Shown here one piece after another: positions 8,204-15,525 of a stretch of DNA of 64,000 bases. The position numbers and the translations under genes are program-made. The first letter of the stretch is position 1. Each line of letters begins with the position of its first letter. The notes under the pieces are model-generated. The model did not search any database. It was not told where the DNA came from and saw nothing but the letters and a program-made list of their open reading frames with translations. Source of the DNA: Nocardia sp. NBC_01730 (GTDB lineage: Bacteria; Actinomycetota; Actinomycetes; Mycobacteriales; Mycobacteriaceae); assembly GCF_035920445.1 (NCBI RefSeq), contig NZ_CP109162.1, forward strand, positions 4,898,001-4,962,000. The letters are read 5' to 3'.

Positions 8204-8558
8204 CCCGCACACCCATCCGGACCCGCACCATGCAGGAGAATCCCGGTCCTGGCAGCCCGGCCGTGTCGCCTGGTTCGACGCCGAGAAGGGGTTCGGGTTC
8301 CTGACCCCCGACTGCGGCGGGCCCGCGGTGTTCTGCGGCTACACCGCCATCGACGCGCCCGGCTACAAGACCCTCCACGCCGGACAACGCGTGGTCTTCA
8401 CCGTGACCAACCCCGGCCGCGGGCCCGAAGCCGTCCGGATCCTGACCTACGACGAGCCCGCCACCGACACCGCTGCACCGACCCGCCTGCCGTGGGGCGG
8501 CGAACGGTCGCTGTCGTGGTCGCGCCGGACCCGCTGCCGGCGCGCCCAGGCCGCCTGA
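8169..8558 (+). CDS. Cold-shock-domain protein, divergent CspA type
   Basis: About 129 residues. GTG 8169 is proposed as start because GGAG lies 8 nt upstream; other GTG codons nearby are possible. Residues about 30-95 form a cold-shock domain: GRVAWFDAEKGFGFLTPD contains RNP1 (KGFGFL). RNP2 is altered to AVFCGYTAI where normal Csp proteins have VFVHF. The domain ends in GPEAVRIL. An N-terminal arm rich in Pro/His and a basic C-terminal tail are unusual, as most Csp proteins are about 67 residues. It is likely an RNA-binding stress protein acting with the neighbouring heat-shock genes. Confidence 0.75.
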   Translation: MPTTTSPASPTDPHTHPDPHHAGESRSWQPGRVAWFDAEKGFGFLTPDCGGPAVFCGYTAIDAPGYKTLHAGQRVVFTVTNPGRGPEAVRILTYDEPATDTAAPTRLPWGGERSLSWSRRTRCRRAQAA

Positions 8559-8592
8559 CCCGCTTCCTGATCGACTGTTGCGAGGTAGATCC

Positions 8593-8745
8593 ATGCCCAC
8601 CGAATACGCCACCGCCCGAAAAGACACGGCCGCGGCTGTCGAGCCGAGCGTGGTCTGCTGGCCCGAACCCAGCCCTCTGGACGCGTGGTGGACCGAGATC
8701 ATGGACGGGGTGCCCCCGCCGCACCAACCGCGCCCTCGCCGGTGA
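8593..8745 (+). CDS. Small hypothetical protein
   Basis: 50 residues from ATG 8593, preceded by GAGGT. It is rich in Trp/Pro in the middle (VVCWPEPSPLDAWWTEIMDG). It continues the series of small plus-strand genes after the cold-shock gene. No family is recognised, and the reading is supported only by the RBS and amino-acid balance. Confidence 0.4.
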   Translation: MPTEYATARKDTAAAVEPSVVCWPEPSPLDAWWTEIMDGVPPPHQPRPRR

Positions 8746-8873
8746 CCGCATCCGACCGTGGCGGCGCAATGGCCATCCATGCCAGTCGGCTGACAGAGCG
8801 TGCCGAGTCTCCCTGGGGGCCGGTGATCGGTGGCCGTTCCCGCCGGAAGAGCACGGGCGGCGTCTGGCGTTGA

Positions 8874-9262
8874 CCTGCGACGTCACCTCGACCGTTCGGC
8901 AACGACTCCCAGCAGTGGAGTAAATCTATTGTGTCGGGTGTAGACATTCTAGATGTAGGGGTATACAGTCGCTGTCGTTCCGGTTGAGAGATCAGATGGC
9001 CGGGCAGGTGAACTGCCCGGGACGACAGTTCGACCGTCCCCTCCGGCGGAGAAGAGAATCCGGTGCACTCGGCCGGACCGCTGGAGGGGGCGAAGACCGC
9101 GAACCCCATGCAGTACCGCAGGTAGAACCGACAATCTTGGAGGTGGTGGCCACTGAGCAGTCATTTACCAGTCCCGCATCCCAGGAAAACTCGGATGCGG
9201 TGTCTCAGATCGGCCTCCACGGCCGGTGAACGCAAGTGAAACCAATCCCTCAGTGGTAGACC
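8874..9262 (+). other. Gene-free stretch with a structured leader-like segment
   Basis: No convincing gene. From about 8985 there are stacked inverted repeats: an 8-bp perfect hairpin at 9000-9020 (CCGGGCAG, loop GTGAA) and a second stem sharing its edge (GGACG...CGTCC). A purine-rich run with TTGGAGG follows near 9136-9143, and a short open frame of about 27 codons ends at 9229. It could be a 5' leader RNA, a small RNA or a peptide gene. I could not match it to a known riboswitch. Confidence 0.35.
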
Positions 9263-9293
9263 AAGGCCCCGGCGCCCAGCGCGCCGGGGCCTT
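9263..9293 (+). terminator. Hairpin terminator before the second merR gene
   Basis: 13-bp perfect stem (AAGGCCCCGGCGC and complement) with a 5-nt loop. The right arm ends in CTT. It separates the structured stretch 8985-9230 from the merR gene at 9318. Confidence 0.7.
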
Positions 9294-9317
9294 CCGGCGT
9301 TGAACCCGAGAGGCCTC

Positions 9318-9671
9318 GTGCAGCACCCGAACATCGATCCCGCCGACGGCCCCAGCGCCGCGGACAAACTCGACGACGACACCTACCCCGCCTACAGCAT
9401 GGGCCGCGCCGCGGAGATCCTCGGCGTCACCCAGGCGTTCCTGCGCGGCCTCGACGCCGCCCAGCTACTGACCCCGCAACGCTCGGCGGGCGGGCACCGC
9501 CGCTACTCACGCTACCAACTGCGCATCGCCGCGCGCGTGCGCGAACTCGTCGACGCCGGCAACGCTCTGGAAGCGTCGTGCCGGATCGTGATCCTCGAGG
9601 ATCAACTCGCCGAGGCCCAGCGGATCAACACCGACCTGCAGCGCGAACTCGACAACCGCGGCGACGATTGA
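9318..9671 (+). CDS. MerR-family regulator, second in the stress cassette
   Basis: 117 residues from GTG 9318 with GAGAGG upstream. Residues about 25-95 form a MerR HTH (YSMGRAAEILGVTQAFLRGL, then RSAGGHRRYSRYQL). A C-terminal coiled segment follows (VILEDQLAEAQRINTDLQ). The RSAGG-RRYS wing is the same as in the MerR protein at 6645-6953, so the two are related. It probably regulates stress genes in this cassette. No metal-binding cysteines are present. Confidence 0.82.
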   Translation: MQHPNIDPADGPSAADKLDDDTYPAYSMGRAAEILGVTQAFLRGLDAAQLLTPQRSAGGHRRYSRYQLRIAARVRELVDAGNALEASCRIVILEDQLAEAQRINTDLQRELDNRGDD

Positions 9672-9971
9672 CCGTCCGGAATGCGACCCATCGCGAGGTT
9701 CGCGCCCCGGTCAGGTCAGCCGGACAATACCGCCACCACCTTCGCCCGGGCCGCAGTCCGCTGCGTTCGCCCGCTCGACGATCCGCCGCCAGCGGCGACA
9801 ACACCATCCGAATCTGGTCGACTGCCGCCGGTGAGCGGTCCTTCCTTTGCGAAAAACTTGCGGCAAACATGTGCGAGAAGAGCTGGGCACGTTCGATTTC
9901 ACCGACCATCCCGTACCGGACGCTCTGTCCCGGACTGCAGAGAAGCCAGGACTGAGCAGCTGAGCGATCAG
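9672..9971. other. 300 bp with no recognisable gene
   Basis: No frame here has a start, RBS and credible protein composition. It marks the change from the stress cassette to the decayed mobile region that follows. Confidence 0.4.
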
Positions 9972-10334
9972 GTGAGAATGAAGTATGCCGCCGCGGACCG
10001 GCTGGACGCGTTGGTCGCGCTGGGCCGCCGAGACGACATCGACGCGGAACTCGAGCGGCTCGCGCGGATCCACATGGAGCCCGGACCCGCGTCTCTGGTC
10101 GCGGAGTTCCTGGAGGAGCAGGGCCAGTACCGGCCAATCGCCGTCCACGCCAGACTGAGCGACCATGGGCACATACCCCACAGGTGCCGAGCTGGATCAT
10201 GGAGCAGAAGCAACAACTTCGGTGACGAATCCTACGATGCTGGTGGCAAGGGGCGACAAAGAGGGTTCGATGTGAGCACCGACAGATCGGCTAGAGATCG
10301 TCAGGCAGCAGGCGGAACGCGGCATGACCAGTGA
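9972..10334 (+). pseudogene. Hypothetical protein, probably a truncated remnant
   Basis: From GTG 9972 or ATG 9978 the first 55 codons look like a genuine helical protein (AAADRLDALVALGRRDD, then ASLVAEFLEEQGQ). After about 10140 the composition changes abruptly to a low-quality sequence rich in His, Arg and Ser. The frame also overlaps the minus-strand vapC gene at its end. I read it as the 5' part of a gene whose remainder was replaced. No family is certain. Confidence 0.35.
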
Positions 10335-10725
10335 GGGGGGTAACTGCGCGGAAATCACGTCGGTCGAGTGTCAACACCTCCACAGTTTCGTATCGCTCGG
10401 CTAATGAAACATTGGTGGCGTCGGTGAGATCCAGGCGCATGGCAATGTATCTGTTCTGCACCTTGCGCGCGACCCGCAACAGGTCCGCCGAGATCGTGGG
10501 CACTTCGATGCGTCCGGTGTGCTCTTGTGCCAACAACCAATCATTAACCGCATAAGCGGCTTGATGATTGAGATTTCGGGTGGTGATGTGTTCGACTTCG
10601 AGCAAGACGAGTGGAGAAACGATGGTAAGCGCCGCCTGCTGGAGCGCTGCGCGCGCGCCGACGTGCTCGGGATCTGCGGAGTTGAAAGCGGCGACCAGAC
10701 CTGAGGTGTCGCCGATCACGATCAT
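10291..10725 (-). CDS. vapC: PIN-domain toxin, VapC family
   Basis: 144 residues forming one PIN domain. Acidic residues expected for the metal site are visible at IVIGDTSGLVAAF (Asp6), LLEVEH near residue 43, DLTDATNVSLAERY near residue 100, and LTLDRRDFRAV near residue 120. VapC toxins are Mg-dependent ribonucleases, often cutting tRNA or rRNA, and are neutralised by the partner encoded just upstream. The ATG overlaps the antitoxin stop by 4 nt, the classic arrangement. The pair sits in a decayed mobile region. Confidence 0.9.
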   Translation of the reverse strand: MIVIGDTSGLVAAFNSADPEHVGARAALQQAALTIVSPLVLLEVEHITTRNLNHQAAYAVNDWLLAQEHTGRIEVPTISADLLRVARKVQNRYIAMRLDLTDATNVSLAERYETVEVLTLDRRDFRAVTPLTGHAAFRLLPDDL

Positions 10726-10973
10726 CCAGCATCGGCTTCGGTGTTGGTGATCGCTTCTCGCACAGCGCTATCGATCTCATCGGCCGTCACCGCATGCCCG
10801 TAGTCGAGAACGGGGATATCCCATGCCTCATCCCATCGACGAGTGCGTATCGCGGCCAGATGAAAAGCTTCACGAAAATACTCGGACTCCGGCCGCCCTT
10901 CGCGGGCCGCGGCCATCTTCACCAACTCGAGGTCGGCCTCGTCGACCATGACCGTCGTCTTCTTCAGGCCCAT
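10722..10973 (-). CDS. vapB: Ribbon-helix-helix antitoxin (VapB type)
   Basis: 83 residues from ATG 10973 (MGLKKTTVMVDEADLELVKM). The N-terminus is a ribbon-helix-helix DNA-binding domain (residues 5-50). The C-terminal tail (WDIPVLDYGHAVTADEID) would wrap the toxin. The gene overlaps vapC by ATGA. A perfect inverted repeat immediately upstream is the likely autoregulatory operator. A longer upstream frame exists but has no RBS and would read through the operator. Confidence 0.85.
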   Translation of the reverse strand: MGLKKTTVMVDEADLELVKMAAAREGRPESEYFREAFHLAAIRTRRWDEAWDIPVLDYGHAVTADEIDSAVREAITNTEADAG

Positions 10974-10976
10974 AGG

Positions 10977-10998
10977 GTTATGGTACCCGCACCATAAC
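10977..10998. promoter_or_regulatory. Inverted repeat, VapB operator candidate
   Basis: GTTATGGT - ACCCGC - ACCATAAC: perfect 8-bp arms, 6-nt spacer, ending 4 nt before the vapB start. Toxin-antitoxin operons are typically autorepressed from such sites. Confidence 0.65.
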
Positions 10999-11605
10999 AT
11001 TCTGGCCGACCCATACGCACGGCCGTTCACGATAGACCAGAATCCCCCACATCGGCTGGGCAGCAAGCCTTGGTGGCAGCTCGAAACTGGGACTCACCGA
11101 CCGGACTCAGATGGTCGAATCCCACTTCAACTGTCAGCGTTCACCAGAAGAATCGCCGGTCAGGACGGGTCCCATCCTTATAGAGCCCTGCCTGGGACTC
11201 TAAAGGGATGGATCCGGCTGCATAATCGACGCAGGGCGGCGCGGTACTCAAACCGGGTACGCACCCACGATGACCAGCCGTTTTCCGGTTGCCCATGTTT
11301 GCGTGCCCCGCCGAGGGCACGTCACACAGCTGCGACCGACTAGCCAGCGGACCAGCAGTTCCACTCTTGTGGCGTCGGCGCGCATCGCGGTGTAAACCAT
11401 CCCGATGGCTTTGAAGTGGTATGCCGGTCGTCTCGGTCAGCGCCGCTACGGCGCTGCCGATGCCGATAGGTAGTCGCTGGCCATGGGTTGACGGTTCGAT
11501 GGCGCACACCGGCGCGCGGGTGTCCAACAGGCCGATTGCGGAATCAATCTGTCACACAGTCCGGAGGGCAGTGAGCGCGGGAGTGTCGCGCCGCCGGACA
11601 CGCAG
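10999..11605. other. About 600 bp of gene debris without a usable frame
   Basis: No complete gene. A short plus-strand stretch near 11409-11474 reads MALKWYAGRLGQRRYGA before a stop and may be the start of a lost phage-type gene. The remainder shows no start/RBS combination. Composition is lower in GC than the flanking core genes, by eye. Confidence 0.4.
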
Positions 11606-11827
11606 TTGACGGCCGGTACGCACTACATGCAGGTGTCAAAGTGGTTGGGGCACAGCACTTTCACGCTAACGCTGAACACGTACGGCGATTGGATCCGCGA
11701 AGACGAAGGTGAGGCAGGCAACAACCTCCCCGAACCACCATCGGCTAATCTGGCCGCGGTGCAGGTGGTTCCGACTCCGGATGAGCTGTCGAATGTGGTT
11801 CCGTTTCGTCGCCGATCGGCGGGGTAG
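11606..11827 (+). pseudogene. Tyrosine integrase, 3' fragment
   Basis: The frame reads YMQVSKWLGHSTFTLTLNTY, the end of a tyrosine recombinase including the catalytic Tyr. A normal variable tail follows, ending in VVPFRRRSAG and the stop. The preceding catalytic Arg box and the whole N-terminal half are missing. It is the first of two integrase ends in the region. Confidence 0.8.
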
Positions 11828-12086
11828 CGGACGAATCCGTCACTTCTGCAGGAGGACTGGTCTCATTTCGAATTAGGTGCGGTGAAGTCCGGCGCAGGAG
11901 GTCGTCTACTCGCCGCTGACTTTCGGCGGCTTCCTCGGCCTCCCGCTGCGCTCGCTCGGCACAAAACTGGCGTTCGTCTTCATCGTGGCTGCGATATACC
12001 CAAATACCTTCGTGTTGTAGTTTCGGTACGCCAGCAGCCATTTCCGCAGACAACTCGGCGAGCGATGGCGGCTCAACCGCGCGCAC
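11745..12086 (-). CDS. Hypothetical protein with charged coiled segment
   Basis: 113 residues from GTG 12086. The middle is convincing protein (HEGIWVYRSHDEDERQFCAE, then a coil AQREAEEAAESQRRVDDLL). The C-terminus is a Pro/Ser/Glu tail. Its 3' end overlaps the plus-strand integrase fragment by 83 nt, so one of the two ends may be fortuitous. It starts inside the end of the small frame 12073-12255, suggesting an overlapping two-gene unit. No family is recognised. Confidence 0.4.
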   Translation of the reverse strand: MRAVEPPSLAELSAEMAAGVPKLQHEGIWVYRSHDEDERQFCAERAQREAEEAAESQRRVDDLLRRTSPHLIRNETSPPAEVTDSSATPPIGDETEPHSTAHPESEPPAPRPD

Positions 12087-12255
12087 ATACGCACCCCCAG
12101 CGACGCAGCTCAGACAACCCTTCCAACGGGCCGCCCTCCTCGATGAGGTCGCGGTATCGGGTGCCGGTGAGCCGTTCGGGCTCCACACGCAGCACTGGCC
12201 CGGTGAATGAAATAGCGGCCAGAGCCGAAGAGTCCGCGTGCCGCCACGTCGCCAA
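12073..12255 (-). CDS. Small hypothetical frame, possible truncated gene
   Basis: 60 residues. The stretch GPVLRVEPERLTGTRYRDLI, then EGLSELRRWGC, has good amino-acid balance. The ATG at 12255 has no clear RBS, so the 5' part may have been lost. It overlaps the next minus-strand frame by 14 nt. No family is recognised. Confidence 0.25.
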   Translation of the reverse strand: MATWRHADSSALAAISFTGPVLRVEPERLTGTRYRDLIEEGGPLEGLSELRRWGCVCARG

Positions 12256-12434
12256 AGTGGATGCCAGAACACGCGATCAGAACCAAAATGCGGCCACGGA
12301 CAGCCGTCGCGCTGCCGACGCGCTTGACGCGCTGCGGTGACCGCCGTCCAGGGAGCCGCGCTGCGCGTCGTAGCGCAACGTCTGGCGCGTAACGCCGCCG
12401 TTGCGCCTTGACGGTGTTGTTCAGCATGGCCTAA

Positions 12435-12680
12435 CACCACACTGCGGCATCGTTGGCGATCAGTGCGGGCGCGAACATCAAGGTCGTGCAGAAGATGCTG
12501 GGCCACAAAATGGCGACGCTGACCCTGGACCTGTACGGACATTTGTTCGATGACGACGTGGACCCAGTCGCCGACGCGATGGACCGGGGCGCGATGGCTG
12601 CTGCGGACTCACTGCGGACTGAGGGGGCCGTGCGGGCTGACAAGGATGCGACGGAGGGCCATCTACCTGCGGCGTCGTAG
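12435..12680 (+). pseudogene. Second tyrosine integrase, 3' fragment next to the tRNA
   Basis: Immediately after a stop codon the frame reads HHTAASLAISAGANIKVVQK, covering the conserved catalytic box with its HTAASL stretch. It continues with MLGHKMATLTLDLYGHLFDD, including the catalytic Tyr, and stops at 12678-12680. The upstream two thirds of the gene are gone. The stop codon directly abuts the 3' end of a tRNA gene, the usual position of an integrase relative to its attachment site. Confidence 0.82.
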
Positions 12681-12754
12681 TGCCCCCAGTCGGACTCGAA
12701 CCGACACTGTGCGGATTTTAAGTCCGCTGCCTCTGCCAATTGGGCTATAGGGGC
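12681..12754 (-). tRNA. tRNA-Leu (anticodon UAA), short variable loop
   Basis: 74 nt, 5' end at 12754. Acceptor GCCCCTA pairs with TGGGGGC, anticodon stem GCGGA/TCCGC encloses CTTAAAA (anticodon TAA), the T arm is GTCGG-TTCGAGT-CCGAC, and the discriminator is A; CCA is not encoded. The variable region is only 5 nt (ACAGT), whereas leucine tRNAs usually have a long variable arm. The gene's 3' end faces two integrase remnants and is the probable attachment site. Confidence 0.88.
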
Positions 12755-12969
12755 CGTCCGGGACAGCGTACCGAGTCGTACGGGTGTACCGGAATCCCGA
12801 GTGTTCGTCGGGTGGCGGGGCGGGGCCGTTGCCGAGGGGTGGTCGGTTCGGTGGTGAGATCGGTGTGGACTGTGGTCGTTTCGGCTCGGTGTTGGCGGGC
12901 GTCCCAGAGAACTAGATCGCTGGCGGCGGCCAAGCGTTAGCGTCGGCGGCCGAATTGGGTGGGGGAAGT

Positions 12970-13887
12970 TCAGCGGCGGGGTGGCAGCGGGATTCGCGCG
13001 AGGTCGGCGGCGATGTGGATTTCGCCGGGAAAGTACTTCGCTGCTTCGGTCAGGTGCTCATCGAGGTCGCGGTAGCGCTGGGAGAAGTGGGTGAGAACGA
13101 GGGTGCGGACGCCTGCGTCGGCGGCGGCCTTGGCGGCCTGGCCCGCGGTGAGGTGGCCGTATTCCGTGGCAAGGTGGGCGTCGGCGTCCAGGAAGGTGGC
13201 CTCGATGACGAGCATGTCGGCGTCGGCGGCGAGTTCCTGGACGCCGGCGCAGAGTCGGGTGTCCATGACGAAGGCGAAGTTCTGGCCGGGGCGCGGCTCG
13301 CTGATCTCGTCCAGAGTGATTGTGCGACCGGCGAACTCGACGCTGCCCTGCTGTTGCAGTTCGGAGATGATCGGACCACGCAGGCCGAGGGCGCGGAGCC
13401 GGTCCGGCAGGATGTGGCGGCCGGGTGGCTCGCTGAGCCGGTAGCCGAAGGTGTCGACCGGATGGGAGAGTCGGACTGCGGTAACCGTGAAAGGCGCCCC
13501 GGGCAGGTCCACCACGCCAGGGCCGGTGATCGGTCGGGGCCGCAGCTCGGCGCGGTGATAGTAGGAGGTCGCGTTGACGAGCCGGTCGTAGTACTCGGCG
13601 CCCGAGGCCGGGAACCACACGTCGACCGGATGCGGCACTCGGTCGAGATTGATCCGCTGCACCACTCCGGCCAGCCCGAGACTGTGATCGCCGTGGAAAT
13701 GGGTGATACCGATGCGGGTGAGACCGGTGACGGTGACACCGGCATACGTCATCTGCCGCTGCGTTCCCTCCCCGGGGTCGAACAGGACCGACTCGTCATC
13801 CCACCGAAGCAGGTAACCGTTGTGGTTCCGCTGTTTCGTCGGGACCTGACTAGCGGTCCCGAGAACAACCAACTCACGCTGTGACAC
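12970..13887 (-). CDS. rnz: Ribonuclease Z (tRNase Z)
   Basis: 305 residues, the short ElaC form of the metallo-beta-lactamase fold. It removes the 3' trailer of tRNA precursors, using two zinc ions. The zinc motif ITHFHGDHSLGL is near residue 60, with further ligands in LSHPVDTFGY, FVMDTR and TLVLTHFSQRY. The start is the conserved MSQRELVVLGTASQVPT. Genes without an encoded CCA, like the tRNA just downstream, need this enzyme. It lies 85 nt beyond an amino-acid permease gene, with a hairpin between. Confidence 0.93.
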   Translation of the reverse strand: MSQRELVVLGTASQVPTKQRNHNGYLLRWDDESVLFDPGEGTQRQMTYAGVTVTGLTRIGITHFHGDHSLGLAGVVQRINLDRVPHPVDVWFPASGAEYYDRLVNATSYYHRAELRPRPITGPGVVDLPGAPFTVTAVRLSHPVDTFGYRLSEPPGRHILPDRLRALGLRGPIISELQQQGSVEFAGRTITLDEISEPRPGQNFAFVMDTRLCAGVQELAADADMLVIEATFLDADAHLATEYGHLTAGQAAKAAADAGVRTLVLTHFSQRYRDLDEHLTEAAKYFPGEIHIAADLARIPLPPRR

Positions 13888-13913
13888 CGCGCCAGGCTAT
13901 CCCTCGCTCCCGG

Positions 13914-13966
13914 ACCGGGACATGGTGGTGGGGCTTTGTCGTGGTTCACCATCGCCATGTCCCGGT
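13914..13966 (-). terminator. Inverted repeat between the permease and rnz genes
   Basis: ACCGGGACATGG at 13914-13925 is perfectly complementary to 13955-13966, with a 29-nt loop that contains a second short stem (TGGTG/CACCA). It lies 6 nt past the permease stop on the minus strand, which fits a terminator; an rnz operator is an alternative. Confidence 0.5.
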
Positions 13967-13972
13967 CGCGGG

Positions 13973-15475
13973 CTACTCGACGGTTTGCCGCAGCAGGGAG
14001 TGGCGGCGGGAGTAGGTGAAGTAGATGACGAAACCGATGGCCATCCAGACCAGGAAGCGCAGCCAGGTCTCCACCGACAGGTTCAGCATCAGCCACAGAC
14101 AGGCCAGCACCGCGAGGACCGGGATCAGCGGGACGAGCGGGACCCGGAAGCCGCGCGGCAGGTCGGGGCGCGTGCGACGCAGGATGAGCACCCCGATGGA
14201 GACCAGCACGAAGGCGAAGAGGGTTCCGATGTTGACCATCTCTTCCAGGGTGCCGAAGTCTACGAACCCAGCCAGCAGCGCGCACGCCACGCCGACGAGG
14301 GCGGTGATGCGCACCGGCGTGCCGTTCTTGCCGGTGTGGGCGAGTTTGCGCGGCACAAGGCCGTCGCGCGCCATCGCGAAGAGCACGCGGGTCTGCCCGA
14401 GGAACATCACCATCACGACGGTGGTGAGCCCAGCGAGTGCGCCGATCGAGATGATGTTCTTCACCCAGGTCGCGCCATGGATGGCGAACGCCGTGGCCAA
14501 CGTGGCGTTCTTGCCGGTCAGCTCGGTGTAGGGCACCATGCCGGTGAGCACGAGCGACACCGCAACGTACAGGACGGTGACGATCACCAGCGAGCCGAGG
14601 ATGCCGCGCGGGACCGCGCGCTGCGGGTTCTTGGTCTCCTCCGCGGTGGTGGCGACGACGTCGAAACCGATGAACGCGAAGAACACCAGGCTGGCCGCGG
14701 CGAGCAGGCCGTACCAGCCGAAGTTGCTGTGCCCGGCGCCGGTCAGATAGGAGAACAGCGACTGCCGCAGGCCCTCGCCTTCCTTTCCGTCCTGGGATGG
14801 CGGGATATACGGCGTGAGGTTCGAGGCCTTGAAGTAGGTGCAGCCGACGATCAGCACGAGCGCGATCACAGCGAGTTTGATGGCCACCGCCACCGCCGAC
14901 ACCCGCGAGGACACCTTGGTGCCCGTCGCGAGCAGCACACCGAGCACCGCGATCAGCAGCACCGCGCCCCAGTCGAAGGACACCGGGCCGAAGTGCGCGA
15001 CCGGCGAGGTGGTGCCGAGCACCTCACCGAGGTACTGCGACCAGCCCTTGGCCACCACCGCCACGGCGAGCGCGAACTCCAGGATCAGGTCCCAGCCGAT
15101 GATCCAGGCGACGATCTCGCCGAAGGTGGCGTAGGAGAACGTGTACGCACTCCCCGCCACGGGGACGGTGGAGGCGAACTCGGCATAGCAGAGCGCGGTC
15201 AACCCGCAGGCGATCGCGGCGAAGACGAAGGCGATCGAGACGGAGGGGCCCGCGACGTCGCCGGCGGTGCGGGCGGTGAGGGTGAAGATGCCCGCGCCGA
15301 CCACTACGGCGACGCCGAAGACGGTGAGATCCCAGGCGGTCAGGTCTTTGCGTAGTTTCGAGTCGGGTTCGTCGGTGTCGCGTATCGACTGTTCGACGGA
15401 TTTGGTGCGGAACAGGCCGCCCCATCGAGACGAGACATCACCCGTCGTGCCTGCTCGAGGCCTAGGGTTCGTCAT
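13973..15475 (-). CDS. APC-superfamily amino-acid permease (cationic amino-acid transporter type)
   Basis: 500 residues from ATG 15475 (MTNPRPRAGTTG), preceded by GAAGGAGG. It has 12 or more membrane helices with the APC signature VVGAGIFTLTARTAG near residue 65 and FFAFIGFDVVATTAEET near residue 290, typical of the CAT/YfnA subgroup. It should import amino acids across the plasma membrane by proton symport; the specificity is not readable. It lies between a peptide transporter gene and rnz, all on the minus strand. Confidence 0.88.
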   Translation of the reverse strand: MTNPRPRAGTTGDVSSRWGGLFRTKSVEQSIRDTDEPDSKLRKDLTAWDLTVFGVAVVVGAGIFTLTARTAGDVAGPSVSIAFVFAAIACGLTALCYAEFASTVPVAGSAYTFSYATFGEIVAWIIGWDLILEFALAVAVVAKGWSQYLGEVLGTTSPVAHFGPVSFDWGAVLLIAVLGVLLATGTKVSSRVSAVAVAIKLAVIALVLIVGCTYFKASNLTPYIPPSQDGKEGEGLRQSLFSYLTGAGHSNFGWYGLLAAASLVFFAFIGFDVVATTAEETKNPQRAVPRGILGSLVIVTVLYVAVSLVLTGMVPYTELTGKNATLATAFAIHGATWVKNIISIGALAGLTTVVMVMFLGQTRVLFAMARDGLVPRKLAHTGKNGTPVRITALVGVACALLAGFVDFGTLEEMVNIGTLFAFVLVSIGVLILRRTRPDLPRGFRVPLVPLIPVLAVLACLWLMLNLSVETWLRFLVWMAIGFVIYFTYSRRHSLLRQTVE

Positions 15476-15525
15476 GCGTCCTCCTTCATACTGCTGTTGA
15501 GCATCTGTTCTCTGCCTCGGCGGCG

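Noticed and set aside
8769..8873. 34-codon frame after the small genes
   Set aside because: No RBS and a basic low-complexity sequence; cannot be separated from chance.
9040..9125. Cobalamin or c-di-AMP riboswitch in the structured stretch
   Set aside because: A few short similarities to conserved boxes exist, but their order and spacing do not fit either riboswitch.
13922..15355. Plus-strand frame of 477 codons opposite the amino-acid permease
   Set aside because: Antisense shadow; no fold or motif, and the minus strand encodes an obvious permease.
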